64,000 bases of DNA. Origin: Halomonas cupida (GTDB taxonomy: Bacteria > Pseudomonadota > Gammaproteobacteria > Pseudomonadales > Halomonadaceae). The position numbers were made by a program, and so were the translations under genes. Below the pieces are notes generated by a model. It made no database searches and was not told the DNA's origin. It saw only the letters and a list, made by a program, of their open reading frames with translations. The stretch is from contig NZ_FRCA01000001.1 in the NCBI RefSeq assembly GCF_900142755.1, positions 817,281 to 881,280 of the forward strand, in the 5' to 3' direction. Shown one piece after another: positions 1 through 7,078 of the stretch; within the stretch, counting starts at the first letter, position 1, and each line of letters begins with the position of its first letter.

Positions 1-819
1 AGCTATCGTGTTGATTGCAAGGTCAATCTTGACGCCCTCATCATCGCCATCACCAATGAACCACGCTGCCGACAGCCCCGTCCAGGCTACGATCCAGCGA
101 AGTAGCCGTTCGGGCTCAATCCCGGTTGCGTTGGCTACGATATCCAGTCTGGCCTCCAGCCGGCCCGGGAGGGTTGCGAGTGGCTGGCTGGGGTCGCTAA
201 GGTCGGGGTTGGTAAAGATATTGGCATAATCGAATGCGCGCTCGCCCAGCAGCCCATGGGGGTCGACGGCCAACCACCCACGCTCGCCGAAGTCGAGCAC
301 GTTCTCGTGGTGCAGGTCGCCGTGGAGAGGGCCGACATCGCGCTGTGCTGCGAGGAGCTCGCCGGCAACTTCAGCAGCTGGCACAAGTACCGCGTTATCT
401 GCGGCAAGTTGAAACAGTGGCTGAAACCAGTCCTGCAGCGGATGAAGATCGGGAAGCGGTCCGCGCTGCTGAGCGTGCAACCGAGCGGCAGTGTCACAGA
501 GGATCCTGCAGGTCTCGTCGTCCTGACCGGACCTGGCCATCTGCGCGAGGTCGCCGGCCCCCGACGCCCGCTCCATAAGCAGAGCACCCGCAGCCGAGGC
601 GAAGACCCGGGCTGCGCCTTGACCGTTCCACCAGGCCAACAGGCGGTAGCCGGCCTCTTCGTCGGAGGTACGAGCGATCTTCAGTACTGCGGGCGAACCT
701 GCGTGCCGGACTGGAAGCAACCAGCTGGACTGCGTGGTTAGCAGATCCCCGTCGGCAATCAGGCTCCAGCGTTCTAGCCATGTAGTGACTTGCGGCGGAA
801 GTTGAGAAGGTGAGTTCAT
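1..819 (-). CDS. Aminoglycoside/hydroxyurea antibiotic kinase-like protein (3' end outside window)
   Basis: The minus-strand frame is open from an ATG at 819 to the window edge, giving 273 codons without a stop, so only a short C-terminal tail can be missing if it has the usual family length. The protein has the phosphotransferase core HGDLHHENVLDFGERG near residue 170, with the catalytic Asp and the Asn of the Brenner motif, followed by LAVDPHGLLGERAFDYAN, which supplies the metal-binding Asp. This layout matches the streptomycin 6-kinase/hydroxyurea-resistance kinase family, which phosphorylates small hydroxylated antibiotics in the cytoplasm. Chromosomal members often have unknown natural substrates, so resistance is not claimed. 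The gene lies outside the tRNA-Pro element. Confidence 0.8.
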   Translation of the reverse strand, partial: MNSPSQLPPQVTTWLERWSLIADGDLLTTQSSWLLPVRHAGSPAVLKIARTSDEEAGYRLLAWWNGQGAARVFASAAGALLMERASGAGDLAQMARSGQDDETCRILCDTAARLHAQQRGPLPDLHPLQDWFQPLFQLAADNAVLVPAAEVAGELLAAQRDVGPLHGDLHHENVLDFGERGWLAVDPHGLLGERAFDYANIFTNPDLSDPSQPLATLPGRLEARLDIVANATGIEPERLLRWIVAWTGLSAAWFIGDGDDEGVKIDLAINTIA

Positions 820-875
820 GGAGTTGCCAATAACATGCCCGACTGACAGGGCCACATGTTTTCAGTTCCGCCATG

Positions 876-1136
876 TCAGTCGAGTGCCGAGTTGAAAGGA
901 ATGCTGTGGGCTTGGGAAGAGTCGTAATTACCGCTCGAGGCTGGGTATTCGGCAATGGGCGCCAGCAATATGGCAAGAGCGCCAGATATCTGCAATTTCC
1001 TGGCCAGGTCCATGGCGAATGGGTTCCATAGATAAAAGGCCACCGGAACAAGCACGGCAATAGCATAGAAGACCCAGAACCATGAGATGTACTGTTTTGT
1101 GTGCTCAACATGGTCAGATTTTGGTTTTGGCAACAT
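876..1136 (-). CDS. Hypothetical small membrane protein
   Basis: An 86-residue frame with two hydrophobic stretches, at about residues 17-39 (YISWFWVFYAIAVLVPVAF) and 46-62. I do not recognise the family. It is co-oriented with the kinase gene and sits 57 bp upstream of it. No strong Shine-Dalgarno sequence precedes the ATG, so it could be a chance open frame. The membrane-like composition is the main argument for reality. Confidence 0.35.
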   Translation of the reverse strand: MLPKPKSDHVEHTKQYISWFWVFYAIAVLVPVAFYLWNPFAMDLARKLQISGALAILLAPIAEYPASSGNYDSSQAHSIPFNSALD

Positions 1137-1314
1137 TGATGCTGTCTCTGACTATGGTCGCGAGCCTTCTGCTGCGACGAAGGTTTCGATACAACCCCTA
1201 CAGGATAGCCGGAATGTAAGAGGCATAGGGAAGAGGGGGGCAGAGATAGGGGGCAGGCACTACTCCGTTGCAGAATTTTTCCAGAGTTTTACCAAAATTT
1301 TATAGGCAACGAAA

Positions 1315-1350
1315 AAACCGCCACTCGGAATGTTCCGTAAGTGACGGTTT
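1315..1350 (-). terminator. Displaced native terminator of tRNA-Pro
   Basis: An imperfect inverted repeat (AAACCG-CCACTCGG against CCG-TAAGTGACGGTTT) is followed on the minus strand by a run of seven T. A related hairpin lies just past the 3' end of the intact tRNA-Pro at 11539-11572. The left copy is probably the original tRNA terminator, pushed 10 kb away by integration of the element. Confidence 0.6.
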
Positions 1351-1365
1351 GATCTGGAATCTCAG

Positions 1366-1414
1366 TGGTCGGAGCGACAGGATTCGAACCTGCGACCTTT
1401 GCAACCCCATTGCA
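1366..1414 (+). repeat. Left attachment-site copy (tRNA-Pro 3' fragment)
   Basis: These 49 bp are identical to 11587-11635 and correspond to the 3' half of tRNA-Pro. The identity ends at 1415, where the right copy continues into the D-arm of the intact tRNA. The crossover lies somewhere within this identity block, probably near the anticodon stem. Confidence 0.9.
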
Positions 1415-1422
1415 TAATCATG

Positions 1423-1535
1423 GTATATCTCGATATACAACGAAGTACCAACAGGATAGAAAAAATACAAGAATAACAATGGGTAAAGTTCATATCTGTT
1501 GTATTTCATTGTATATGGAAATATCTCGTTATATC
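1423..1535. promoter_or_regulatory. AT-rich integrase upstream region with two operator-like motifs
   Basis: This AT-rich stretch between the attachment site and the integrase holds GTATATCTCGATATAC at 1423-1438, a near palindrome, and AAATATCTCGTTATATC at 1519-1535. A third related sequence, ATATATCTCCATATG, lies in front of the AlpA-like gene at 3437. The shared core ATATCTC(G/C)nTATA suggests one regulator binds both promoters. This is inferred from sequence similarity only. Confidence 0.4.
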
Positions 1536-1537
1536 TT

Positions 1538-1564
1538 ACCGTTGGAACCTATTTGGAACCTGGA
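1538..1564 (+). repeat. 27-bp terminal direct repeat, left copy
   Basis: These 27 bp are identical to 11497-11523. The unit contains two TTGGAACC-type half-elements (TTGGAACC, then TTTGGAACC). It ends 11 bp before the integrase ATG. One copy sits just inside each end of the element in the same orientation, which would fit integrase arm-type or excision-factor sites. Confidence 0.7.
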
Positions 1565-1575
1565 ATGGTGAGGGT

Positions 1576-2916
1576 ATGACGAAGATAACAGAGAAGTTGA
1601 CCACGAGAACGCTCGAGCGATTGGCCCGTAATCTGGCGGATGGGGATGAGGCCTGGGACGCTGACCTTGCCGGCTATCACGTCCGAGCGGGCAAGCGCGG
1701 GCTGTCGCTGAGAGTGAGTTATTACAACAGCGTGGGCAAACGTCGGGTACTGACGCTGGGGCGCTATGGTGACTTGACGGCGGCTCAGGGTCGTAATGAT
1801 GCCCGTGAGGCATTGGGAGTCATCGCTCAGGGAGGTGATCCACGTGCCTTGCTGGAAAAGGCCAGGGAGGATGCGGAGCACCGAGAACGGCAAACCCTTC
1901 GCGCATACCTGAGTGGCCCGTATACCGCGTTTCAGAATCGGGCCAAGGATGGCAAGGGTACGCTGCGCCGCATCGAGAAGGATTTTACCGATTGGCTGGA
2001 TAGACCCATGTCTAGCCTTGACCGTGCTGCTGTGGAGCGATGGCAAGCCGACCAGGAGGCAGTGGATAAGCCCCGCAGCTTTGCGACGCTGAAGCGCTCC
2101 TATGACGCCCTGCAAGGGCTTCTGGCGCATGCTGTCGAACGAAGGGTGATATCTGAGCACCCACTCCTGCGCGTCAAGTTGCAGAAACCAGCGCTGACAG
2201 AGGAAGAACTGGCCGAACAGGGCGCTGAACGCCGGTATCTGGAACCAGAAGAAGTTGATGCTTTGTTCGCTGGCTTGGAAGCATACCAGGAGCAACGTCG
2301 GGCTGAGCGCCGGAATAGCAGGCAACATGGTCGGTCATATCTGCCGGATCTGGATCACGCTATCTACGTCGATCATGTCAATCCGTGGATCTTGCTGATG
2401 TACTTCACCGGTTTCAGGCCCGGCGACCTGTTTGGCTTGCGCTGGGAACACACAAACCTGACATTCAAGACGGTTCGAAAGGTCATCGAGAAGTCCGCCC
2501 ACAAGCGCCCCGAGCCTCAGACGTTCCCGCTGTCTGGTGCCGCCACCAAGGTACTCAAGGCCTGGCATCGACAGCAGGGCGAACCCAAATCAGGCTTGGT
2601 GTTCCCGTCGCCAGTGAATGGTAGACGGCTGTCGCAGACCGCCATGCAGCGACCATGGGCAACGGTTCGAAAGCTGGGCGGACTGCCGGAAGGTCTACAG
2701 CTTTACGCGCTACGCCACAATTTTGCCAGCCAACTCGTGATGGCCGGTGCTGACCTGCTGGCAGTCTCCCGCCTGATGGCTCACAGCAGCATCGAGACGA
2801 CAATCAAGTTTTACGCTCACCTATCCCCCGATCACACACGAGACCTTGTGGAGGCGTTCGCCAGGAAGGCCCCTGGTGGTGATGTCGGAGAAGCCGAAGA
2901 GCGAGGTGTGGTATGA
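1576..2916 (+). CDS. int: Tyrosine recombinase (element integrase)
   Basis: A 446-residue site-specific recombinase beside the left attachment site. The N-terminal arm domain (about 20-100) resembles P4/phage-type integrases, the core-binding domain spans about 105-205, and the catalytic domain about 220-430. Visible catalytic residues are Arg281 in TGFRPGDLFGLRW, a lysine near 307-310, Arg380 in LYALRHNFAS (with Tyr at the place of the first His), His403 in LMAHSSIETT and the nucleophile Tyr413 in KFYAHLS. It should integrate and excise the element at tRNA-Pro. The next gene starts inside its stop codon (ATGA), implying translational coupling. Confidence 0.93.
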   Translation: MTKITEKLTTRTLERLARNLADGDEAWDADLAGYHVRAGKRGLSLRVSYYNSVGKRRVLTLGRYGDLTAAQGRNDAREALGVIAQGGDPRALLEKAREDAEHRERQTLRAYLSGPYTAFQNRAKDGKGTLRRIEKDFTDWLDRPMSSLDRAAVERWQADQEAVDKPRSFATLKRSYDALQGLLAHAVERRVISEHPLLRVKLQKPALTEEELAEQGAERRYLEPEEVDALFAGLEAYQEQRRAERRNSRQHGRSYLPDLDHAIYVDHVNPWILLMYFTGFRPGDLFGLRWEHTNLTFKTVRKVIEKSAHKRPEPQTFPLSGAATKVLKAWHRQQGEPKSGLVFPSPVNGRRLSQTAMQRPWATVRKLGGLPEGLQLYALRHNFASQLVMAGADLLAVSRLMAHSSIETTIKFYAHLSPDHTRDLVEAFARKAPGGDVGEAEERGVV

Positions 2917-3371
2917 AGCGCACACCGCAAGGCTGGCCCAAGGGGGCGGAATACTGGTCGTTAGAGCAGATCGAGGAGTTTCTGACGAGTGAGCAGGAAA
3001 AGCCATTCCAGTATGGTATGGAAAAATTTACTCGATTGGTCAACGACTGTGCCACCGATCGCAAGTTTGTTGAAGATTCGCCGGGGCTCCTGGAGCTTCT
3101 ATTGCTCGTGAGAGACGGCATGGTGGATGGAGCCACCGAGCATTGGACGCTAGATGACTACCTGGAGTGGTTGATCAGTGCGAGAAATAAGCGCGTGAGC
3201 AAACAGCGCCATGCAGAGACACAAGACTTCAAGAGGGATGTGTATCAGTACTACCGCGAGCATCAAGGCACATTCCGAAGCAAGCGAGCAGCAGCAGCGG
3301 CAATCCATGAAGCCAAGCTTGTGCCGGTCGAGGAGCGGACCATCTATGGTTGGCTGCGTGAGCTGGACTGA
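2913..3371 (+). CDS. Hypothetical protein with C-terminal helix-turn-helix-like region
   Basis: A 152-residue protein whose ATG overlaps the integrase stop by 4 nt. I do not recognise the family. The C-terminal third (about 120-152, FRSKRAAAAAIHEAKL...RTIYGWLREL) looks like a helix-turn-helix in which a resistant host-like sequence is read by a final recognition helix. The coupling to int suggests a partner in recombination or control, for example an excision/directionality factor, but this is a guess from position. A perfect 26-bp palindrome starts 9 bp after its stop. Confidence 0.65.
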   Translation: MKRTPQGWPKGAEYWSLEQIEEFLTSEQEKPFQYGMEKFTRLVNDCATDRKFVEDSPGLLELLLLVRDGMVDGATEHWTLDDYLEWLISARNKRVSKQRHAETQDFKRDVYQYYREHQGTFRSKRAAAAAIHEAKLVPVEERTIYGWLRELD

Positions 3372-3380
3372 TTGCGAAAG

Positions 3381-3406
3381 TGTACAGTCTCCCGGGAGAC
3401 TGTACA
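3381..3406. promoter_or_regulatory. Perfect 26-bp palindrome, probable operator
   Basis: The half-site is TGTACAGTCTCCC followed immediately by its exact reverse complement, with no spacer and no mismatch. No T-run follows on either strand, so it is not a standard intrinsic terminator. It sits between the int operon and the AlpA-like gene, where a dimeric repressor could act. Confidence 0.6.
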
Positions 3407-3431
3407 TACAGCATCAAAGTCATCGTTAACC

Positions 3432-3469
3432 ATTGGATATATCTCCATATGAAAAGGGATATATCCAAT
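3432..3469. promoter_or_regulatory. Inverted repeat over the ribosome-binding site and start of the AlpA-like gene
   Basis: Two perfect 12-nt arms, ATTGGATATATC (3432-3443) and GATATATCCAAT (3458-3469), flank a 14-nt centre. The right arm ends inside the ATG at 3468, and the centre plus right arm contain the GAAAAGGG Shine-Dalgarno. It could be an operator or an mRNA hairpin that hides the start site. Confidence 0.6.
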
Positions 3470-3776
3470 GACCAAGCAACAAAACAAAGCAACCAAGACA
3501 CCCAGTGAACTTCTGGCAGAAGCGCTTGAGCTATACCGCTCAGGGTATGATGCAGAAGTTTCAGAGAAGTGTGTCTTTCCCGCCCTCATTCCTGCCTCAG
3601 TGAATACCGGAAGACAGGCCCGCAATAGTGGGCGCTTGCTCGGTCGCCCCGGTCCTAGATTCATCAAGCGTGGTCGAATGGTTCGATACCGGTTATCGGA
3701 TGTTTTTGCATGGCTAGAGGAAGCGAACATTGCGACTTCCACCGCAGAAGCTATGGCGATGGAGGTTCAGTCATGA
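3468..3776 (+). CDS. AlpA-like helix-turn-helix regulator
   Basis: A 102-residue protein. The segment at about 45-88 (LIPASVNTGRQARNSGRLLGRPGPRFIKRGRMVRYRLSDVFAWLEE) has the form of an AlpA/HTH_17 excisionase-like DNA-binding domain: a helix-turn-helix, then a wing ending in a VRYRLSDVxAWLEE helix. AlpA proteins activate integrase/excision genes of satellites and prophages. Its start is embedded in an inverted repeat, which suggests autoregulation. The following gene overlaps it by 4 nt. Confidence 0.7.
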   Translation: MTKQQNKATKTPSELLAEALELYRSGYDAEVSEKCVFPALIPASVNTGRQARNSGRLLGRPGPRFIKRGRMVRYRLSDVFAWLEEANIATSTAEAMAMEVQS

Positions 3777-4090
3777 GCCAGGAATGGTTCCATCTACGCG
3801 ACTTTTCTGGATTTCAATATCGAACCATGAGCGAGACATTGCGCCTCTCTCGACTGCTGCAAGGTAAGCCCACGGGACAACATCATTACATCAATGAAGC
3901 ACTCATGATCGATCACGTGCTATTCGGCGAACACCTTCGCCGAGACCGGGACACTTTGAGTTGTGATGAGCTGCGCTACGTCATCGATGCTGAGCAATAC
4001 AACTGTTTCAGCCTGTTTCGTGGCATGGACTATGGAGAGCGCAAGGCCGCATTGCTTGAACATGTGAAGCGTCAGGAGGGGAGAGAATGA
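3773..4090 (+). CDS. Hypothetical satellite protein
   Basis: A 105-residue protein. The ATG at 3773 was chosen because it overlaps the previous stop (ATGA) and follows a TGGAGG ribosome site; an upstream in-frame start would run deep into the AlpA-like gene. The protein is charged and soluble-looking, with no membrane segment and no motif I recognise. Position between regulator and primase suggests an accessory replication or control role, which is not demonstrated. Confidence 0.6.
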   Translation: MSQEWFHLRDFSGFQYRTMSETLRLSRLLQGKPTGQHHYINEALMIDHVLFGEHLRRDRDTLSCDELRYVIDAEQYNCFSLFRGMDYGERKAALLEHVKRQEGRE

Positions 4091-4093
4091 AAA

Positions 4094-4120
4094 CGCCCAT
4101 CGATGACGAGGCGATGGGCG
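4094..4120 (+). promoter_or_regulatory. 9-bp hairpin upstream of the primase gene
   Basis: CGCCCATCG (4094-4102) and its exact complement CGATGGGCG (4112-4120) are separated by 9 nt. No T-run follows, so it may be an attenuator or mRNA structure rather than a strong terminator. Confidence 0.4.
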
Positions 4121-4147
4121 CTACCACACAGCAGAGAAGGGACCAAC

Positions 4148-4240
4148 ATGCCGATATTCATTGTGGAACCCCGAGTTCCCACCCTCGAAGGATCGAAACA
4201 TGTCGAATTGTATCCAAAAACCCGAACTCATCACACCTGA
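4148..4240 (+). CDS. Possible 30-residue protein overlapping the primase start
   Basis: ATG at 4148 follows AGAAGGGA at good spacing and opens a 30-codon frame (MPIFIVEPRVPTLEGSK...). The frame ends 41 nt inside the primase gene, which would couple the two. No family is recognised. It is too short to judge by coding statistics. Confidence 0.35.
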   Translation: MPIFIVEPRVPTLEGSKHVELYPKTRTHHT

Positions 4241-6701
4241 TTTTGAGCACATTCCCGGCGAACTCAAGAGTCACACCCAGTGGATCCTCTGGAAACTGGA
4301 GTACCAGAAAGACCGCTGGACCAAGGTGCCTTATGCAGTCAGCACCGGGAAACGAGCGAGCGTCACGAACCCAACCACGTGGACAACCTTCGCAGAGGCG
4401 GAAGACGCCTATTCCAGAGGGGAATGGGATGGTGTCGGTTTCGTACTCACCAGCGAGGATCCCTTTACCTGCATTGACCTCGACCACTGCCCGGAGGCCC
4501 CCTGGGCGCTGGGGATTATCAATCATGTGAACAGCTATACGGAGGTGTCACCCAGTGGTGATGGCTATCACATCTGGATGGTCGCCACCAAGCCCGCCGG
4601 CATGCGATGCAAAACCAGCAAATTCCACGAGGGTGCCGTCGAGGTCTATGACACCGATCGGTGGATGACCATGACGGGGAAACCACGCGATCACGCATCC
4701 GGGCGCGTAGAGGCCCGTCAGCCGGTGCTGGAACGTGTCTGCGCACCGTTACTCAAGAAGCCGGCTCAGACAGCCTCGGCGGTGCCAGTCAGGCCTCCTG
4801 CACACACCACGGTGGATAGTAATGTTCTGCTTTCCGAGCTGAAGCGTATCAAGCCACCGGCACATAGGCTGTTCACCGGTGAAGATACCGGTTTGGATGA
4901 CGCCAGTGCGAGTGACCAGTCGCTTATGAATGCCCTTGCCTGGCTGACGGGGTCGGACCCGGAACGCATGGATCTGCTCTTTCGGCAATCTGCCCGAATG
5001 CGCAGCAAGTGGGATGAGCAACGCGGCGAGTTGACCTATGGGCAGCGGACCATCCATACCGCCATTCAGGGATGTACCGGTGCCTATGATCCAGACCGCC
5101 GTATCAATGGGCAGGCACCTGTCCACAGTGGTGGTGGGCTCACTTCAGAAGAGTGCTCGCGCATGGAAGCCAAACGGCGACAGAACCACCAGACCATGGC
5201 GGCGGACACAACAACACCTTTCGAACAGGTGATGGCGGCCATCAAGGATGAAGACCCCGGCAAGGTGTTCGAGCGGCCCATTCTGGACCTGATGACAGCG
5301 ATTCGGCGGGACTCTCCCCCGGACTGGCAGCGCATTCGCAAGGCAGTCAAGGATGCCAAGGGAATAGCGTTGACGGATCTACTAGCCGAACTGGAGAAGC
5401 GGGAACGTACGCAAGCCAAGGCAGACAGTGGTGAGATATTCCCTGTCATTGAGCCGTGGCCAGAGCCGGTAGAGGGTGCCGCCCTGGTGCGTGAACTCTC
5501 CGACACCCTGAGGCGCTACGTGGTCTGTGAGCCTTATGTGGCGGATGCTGCCGCCCTCTGGATTGTGTTCACGTGGTTCATTGATCAGGTCTATGTTGCA
5601 CCGATCGCCAACATCACAGCGCCCCTGCCGAACTGTGGGAAGTCGATATTGCTGGACTTCATGGGCGAATTCTCCTTTCACCCTCTCAAATGTGATGGCA
5701 TCAGCCCGGCGGCACTGTTTCGCTCCATGGATATGTGGGGTCCGACCCTGCTGATCGATGAGACAGATGCCTTTCTGAAGGAAAACGAAGAAGCACGAGG
5801 CGTGCTCAACAGCGGCCACAAGCGGAACGGTTTCATCATCCGTGTGGAAGGCGAAGGCGCCGACCGCAAGCCCGTACGCTTTTCCACGTGGGGGGCCAAG
5901 GCGCTATGTGGCATTGGTGCCATCGCTGACACGCTGGCCAGCCGCTCGATACGCCTGGAGCTGCGCCGAAAGCTTCCCACCGAAAAGATAGAGAATCTCC
6001 GTCACATGCCGTCAGAGCTGCGTGACCGGCTTTTGCGGCAGTTGGCCAGGCTGCATGAGGATCTGGCTGGAGAGGTAGCCGAGGCACGTCCTGAACCTGT
6101 TCGCGGACTGAACAACCGTGCTGCTGACAACTGGGAACCCCTTCAGCAGATAGCGGAAGTTATCGGCGGTGAATGGCCGGAACGTGTCCAGAACGTTGCC
6201 GTCACTATCGCTCAAAACGATGACGAGGAATTGTCGTCAGATATTAATGTTGAGCTATTGAAAGATGTAAAGTCGGTGTTTGAAGGAAAGGGCGTGGAGT
6301 CCATATTTTCCGCTGCATTGACTGAAGCACTTTGCGCTGATGGGGACGCACCTTGGGGTACCTGTGACAAGGGAAAACCGATGAGACAGCGTCAACTGGC
6401 ATCACGATTGAAAGGATTTGGTATTCGTCCGCAACAGATCAGAATCGGGGAGGGCACCAAGAAAGGCTATTACCGACGGCAATTCCAAGAGGTTTTCAAA
6501 CGGTACCTTTCCCCAGCCCCCCTCTCTGGATCCGAAACAACGAAACAATCCAGCAACCACGCGGGTTACAGCGATGTTGGAAACGAAACACAAGGGGGTA
6601 ATGTTTCGTTTGAAAATTCCCGCGAGCCCAGTAACCATGCGGTTTGTTTCGATGTTTCGGATGAAACACCCCCCTCGCCAGGAGAGAAAGAGCAGTTTTG
6701 A
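4200..6701 (+). CDS. Primase-helicase (primase-polymerase-like N-terminus, DUF3631-like ATPase C-terminus)
   Basis: An 833-residue replication protein. ATG 4200 follows GAAGGA; an alternative TTG 13 codons upstream lacks a ribosome site. The N-terminus (HTQWILWKLEYQKDRWTKVPY..., then GVGFVLTSEDPFTCIDLDHC) resembles phage/plasmid primase-polymerase domains, with Asp residues in the CIDLDHC segment as candidate metal ligands. From about residue 425, an ATPase-like domain carries NCGKSILLDFMGEF (P-loop-like) and TLLIDETDAFL (Walker B). This matches the DUF3631 replicative helicase family. It should prime and unwind DNA when the element replicates. The C-terminal 60 residues are low in complexity and overlap a repeat cluster in the DNA. 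Confidence 0.8.
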   Translation: MSNCIQKPELITPDFEHIPGELKSHTQWILWKLEYQKDRWTKVPYAVSTGKRASVTNPTTWTTFAEAEDAYSRGEWDGVGFVLTSEDPFTCIDLDHCPEAPWALGIINHVNSYTEVSPSGDGYHIWMVATKPAGMRCKTSKFHEGAVEVYDTDRWMTMTGKPRDHASGRVEARQPVLERVCAPLLKKPAQTASAVPVRPPAHTTVDSNVLLSELKRIKPPAHRLFTGEDTGLDDASASDQSLMNALAWLTGSDPERMDLLFRQSARMRSKWDEQRGELTYGQRTIHTAIQGCTGAYDPDRRINGQAPVHSGGGLTSEECSRMEAKRRQNHQTMAADTTTPFEQVMAAIKDEDPGKVFERPILDLMTAIRRDSPPDWQRIRKAVKDAKGIALTDLLAELEKRERTQAKADSGEIFPVIEPWPEPVEGAALVRELSDTLRRYVVCEPYVADAAALWIVFTWFIDQVYVAPIANITAPLPNCGKSILLDFMGEFSFHPLKCDGISPAALFRSMDMWGPTLLIDETDAFLKENEEARGVLNSGHKRNGFIIRVEGEGADRKPVRFSTWGAKALCGIGAIADTLASRSIRLELRRKLPTEKIENLRHMPSELRDRLLRQLARLHEDLAGEVAEARPEPVRGLNNRAADNWEPLQQIAEVIGGEWPERVQNVAVTIAQNDDEELSSDINVELLKDVKSVFEGKGVESIFSAALTEALCADGDAPWGTCDKGKPMRQRQLASRLKGFGIRPQQIRIGEGTKKGYYRRQFQEVFKRYLSPAPLSGSETTKQSSNHAGYSDVGNETQGGNVSFENSREPSNHAVCFDVSDETPPSPGEKEQF
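6534..6667. repeat. GAAAC/GTTTC cluster at the 3' end of the primase gene (iteron-like)
   Basis: Eight GAAAC or GTTTC pentamers fall within 134 bp, mostly in the context CGAAACA. They include a perfect inverted repeat, AAACGAAACA (6581-6590) against TGTTTCGTTT (6602-6611). Two diverged ~40-bp copies are also visible, each starting CAG(C/T)AACCA(C/T)GCGG. Clustered short repeats beside a replication gene can be an origin recognised by that protein. Confidence 0.5.
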
Positions 6702-6730
6702 TGAAAAGGTCTTGATGGCGAGGTTCTCAC

Positions 6731-7030
6731 ATGGCCGCAATCGACTATCTGAGAGAGCACGGTTTGTACGCTGAGGCCGCGTGTGATGGGCGTCTCAGCG
6801 TATGGCCGGTGCAGAACATCACTCCAGAGTTGCGCACATGGATTCGTGCGCACAAGCAAGAGCTGTTGGACGACATCGCCAAAGGTCTTGATCCTCGCCG
6901 TCGATGCTGGCGTGTCGTCGTTGGACGAAAGTCTATGGTGATGTTGTCGCGATACTGCCAGTTGTCTCCAGAGGAGGCGCTGGAAGTTGCACGTGCTCGA
7001 TGGTCGGAAGCCAGGGTGTATCAGTATTGA
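6731..7030 (+). CDS. Small protein with TubC-like docking domain
   Basis: A 99-residue protein 29 bp after the primase-helicase. The first 50 residues (YLREHGLYAEAACDGRLSVWP...LTPELRTWIRAHKQELL pattern) follow the TubC N-terminal docking-domain plan: a short helix, a two-strand hairpin, and a helix ending in K-x-ELL. Such domains mediate protein-protein contact in synthetases and are found as stand-alone small proteins in mobile elements. The remaining 50 residues are basic (DPRRRCWRVVVGRK) with no recognised motif. Partnership with the primase-helicase is inferred from adjacency. Confidence 0.6.
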   Translation: MAAIDYLREHGLYAEAACDGRLSVWPVQNITPELRTWIRAHKQELLDDIAKGLDPRRRCWRVVVGRKSMVMLSRYCQLSPEEALEVARARWSEARVYQY

Positions 7031-7033
7031 CTT

Positions 7034-7045
7034 TTATAATTATAA
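7034..7045. repeat. 12-bp AT palindrome
   Basis: TTATAATTATAA is a perfect palindrome directly after the TubC-like gene, in the gap before the oppositely oriented recombinase gene ends. Function unknown; it may be a boundary or terminator element. Confidence 0.3.
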
Positions 7046-7078
7046 GACACGTCCATTTATTGGCCATTTTTGGTCAAG

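Noticed and set aside
4087-4530. 147-codon plus-strand frame before and over the primase start
   Set aside because: Three quarters of it overlaps the primase coding frame, and its residue make-up is that of an out-of-frame shadow. Only the hairpin and the short frame at 4148 were kept.
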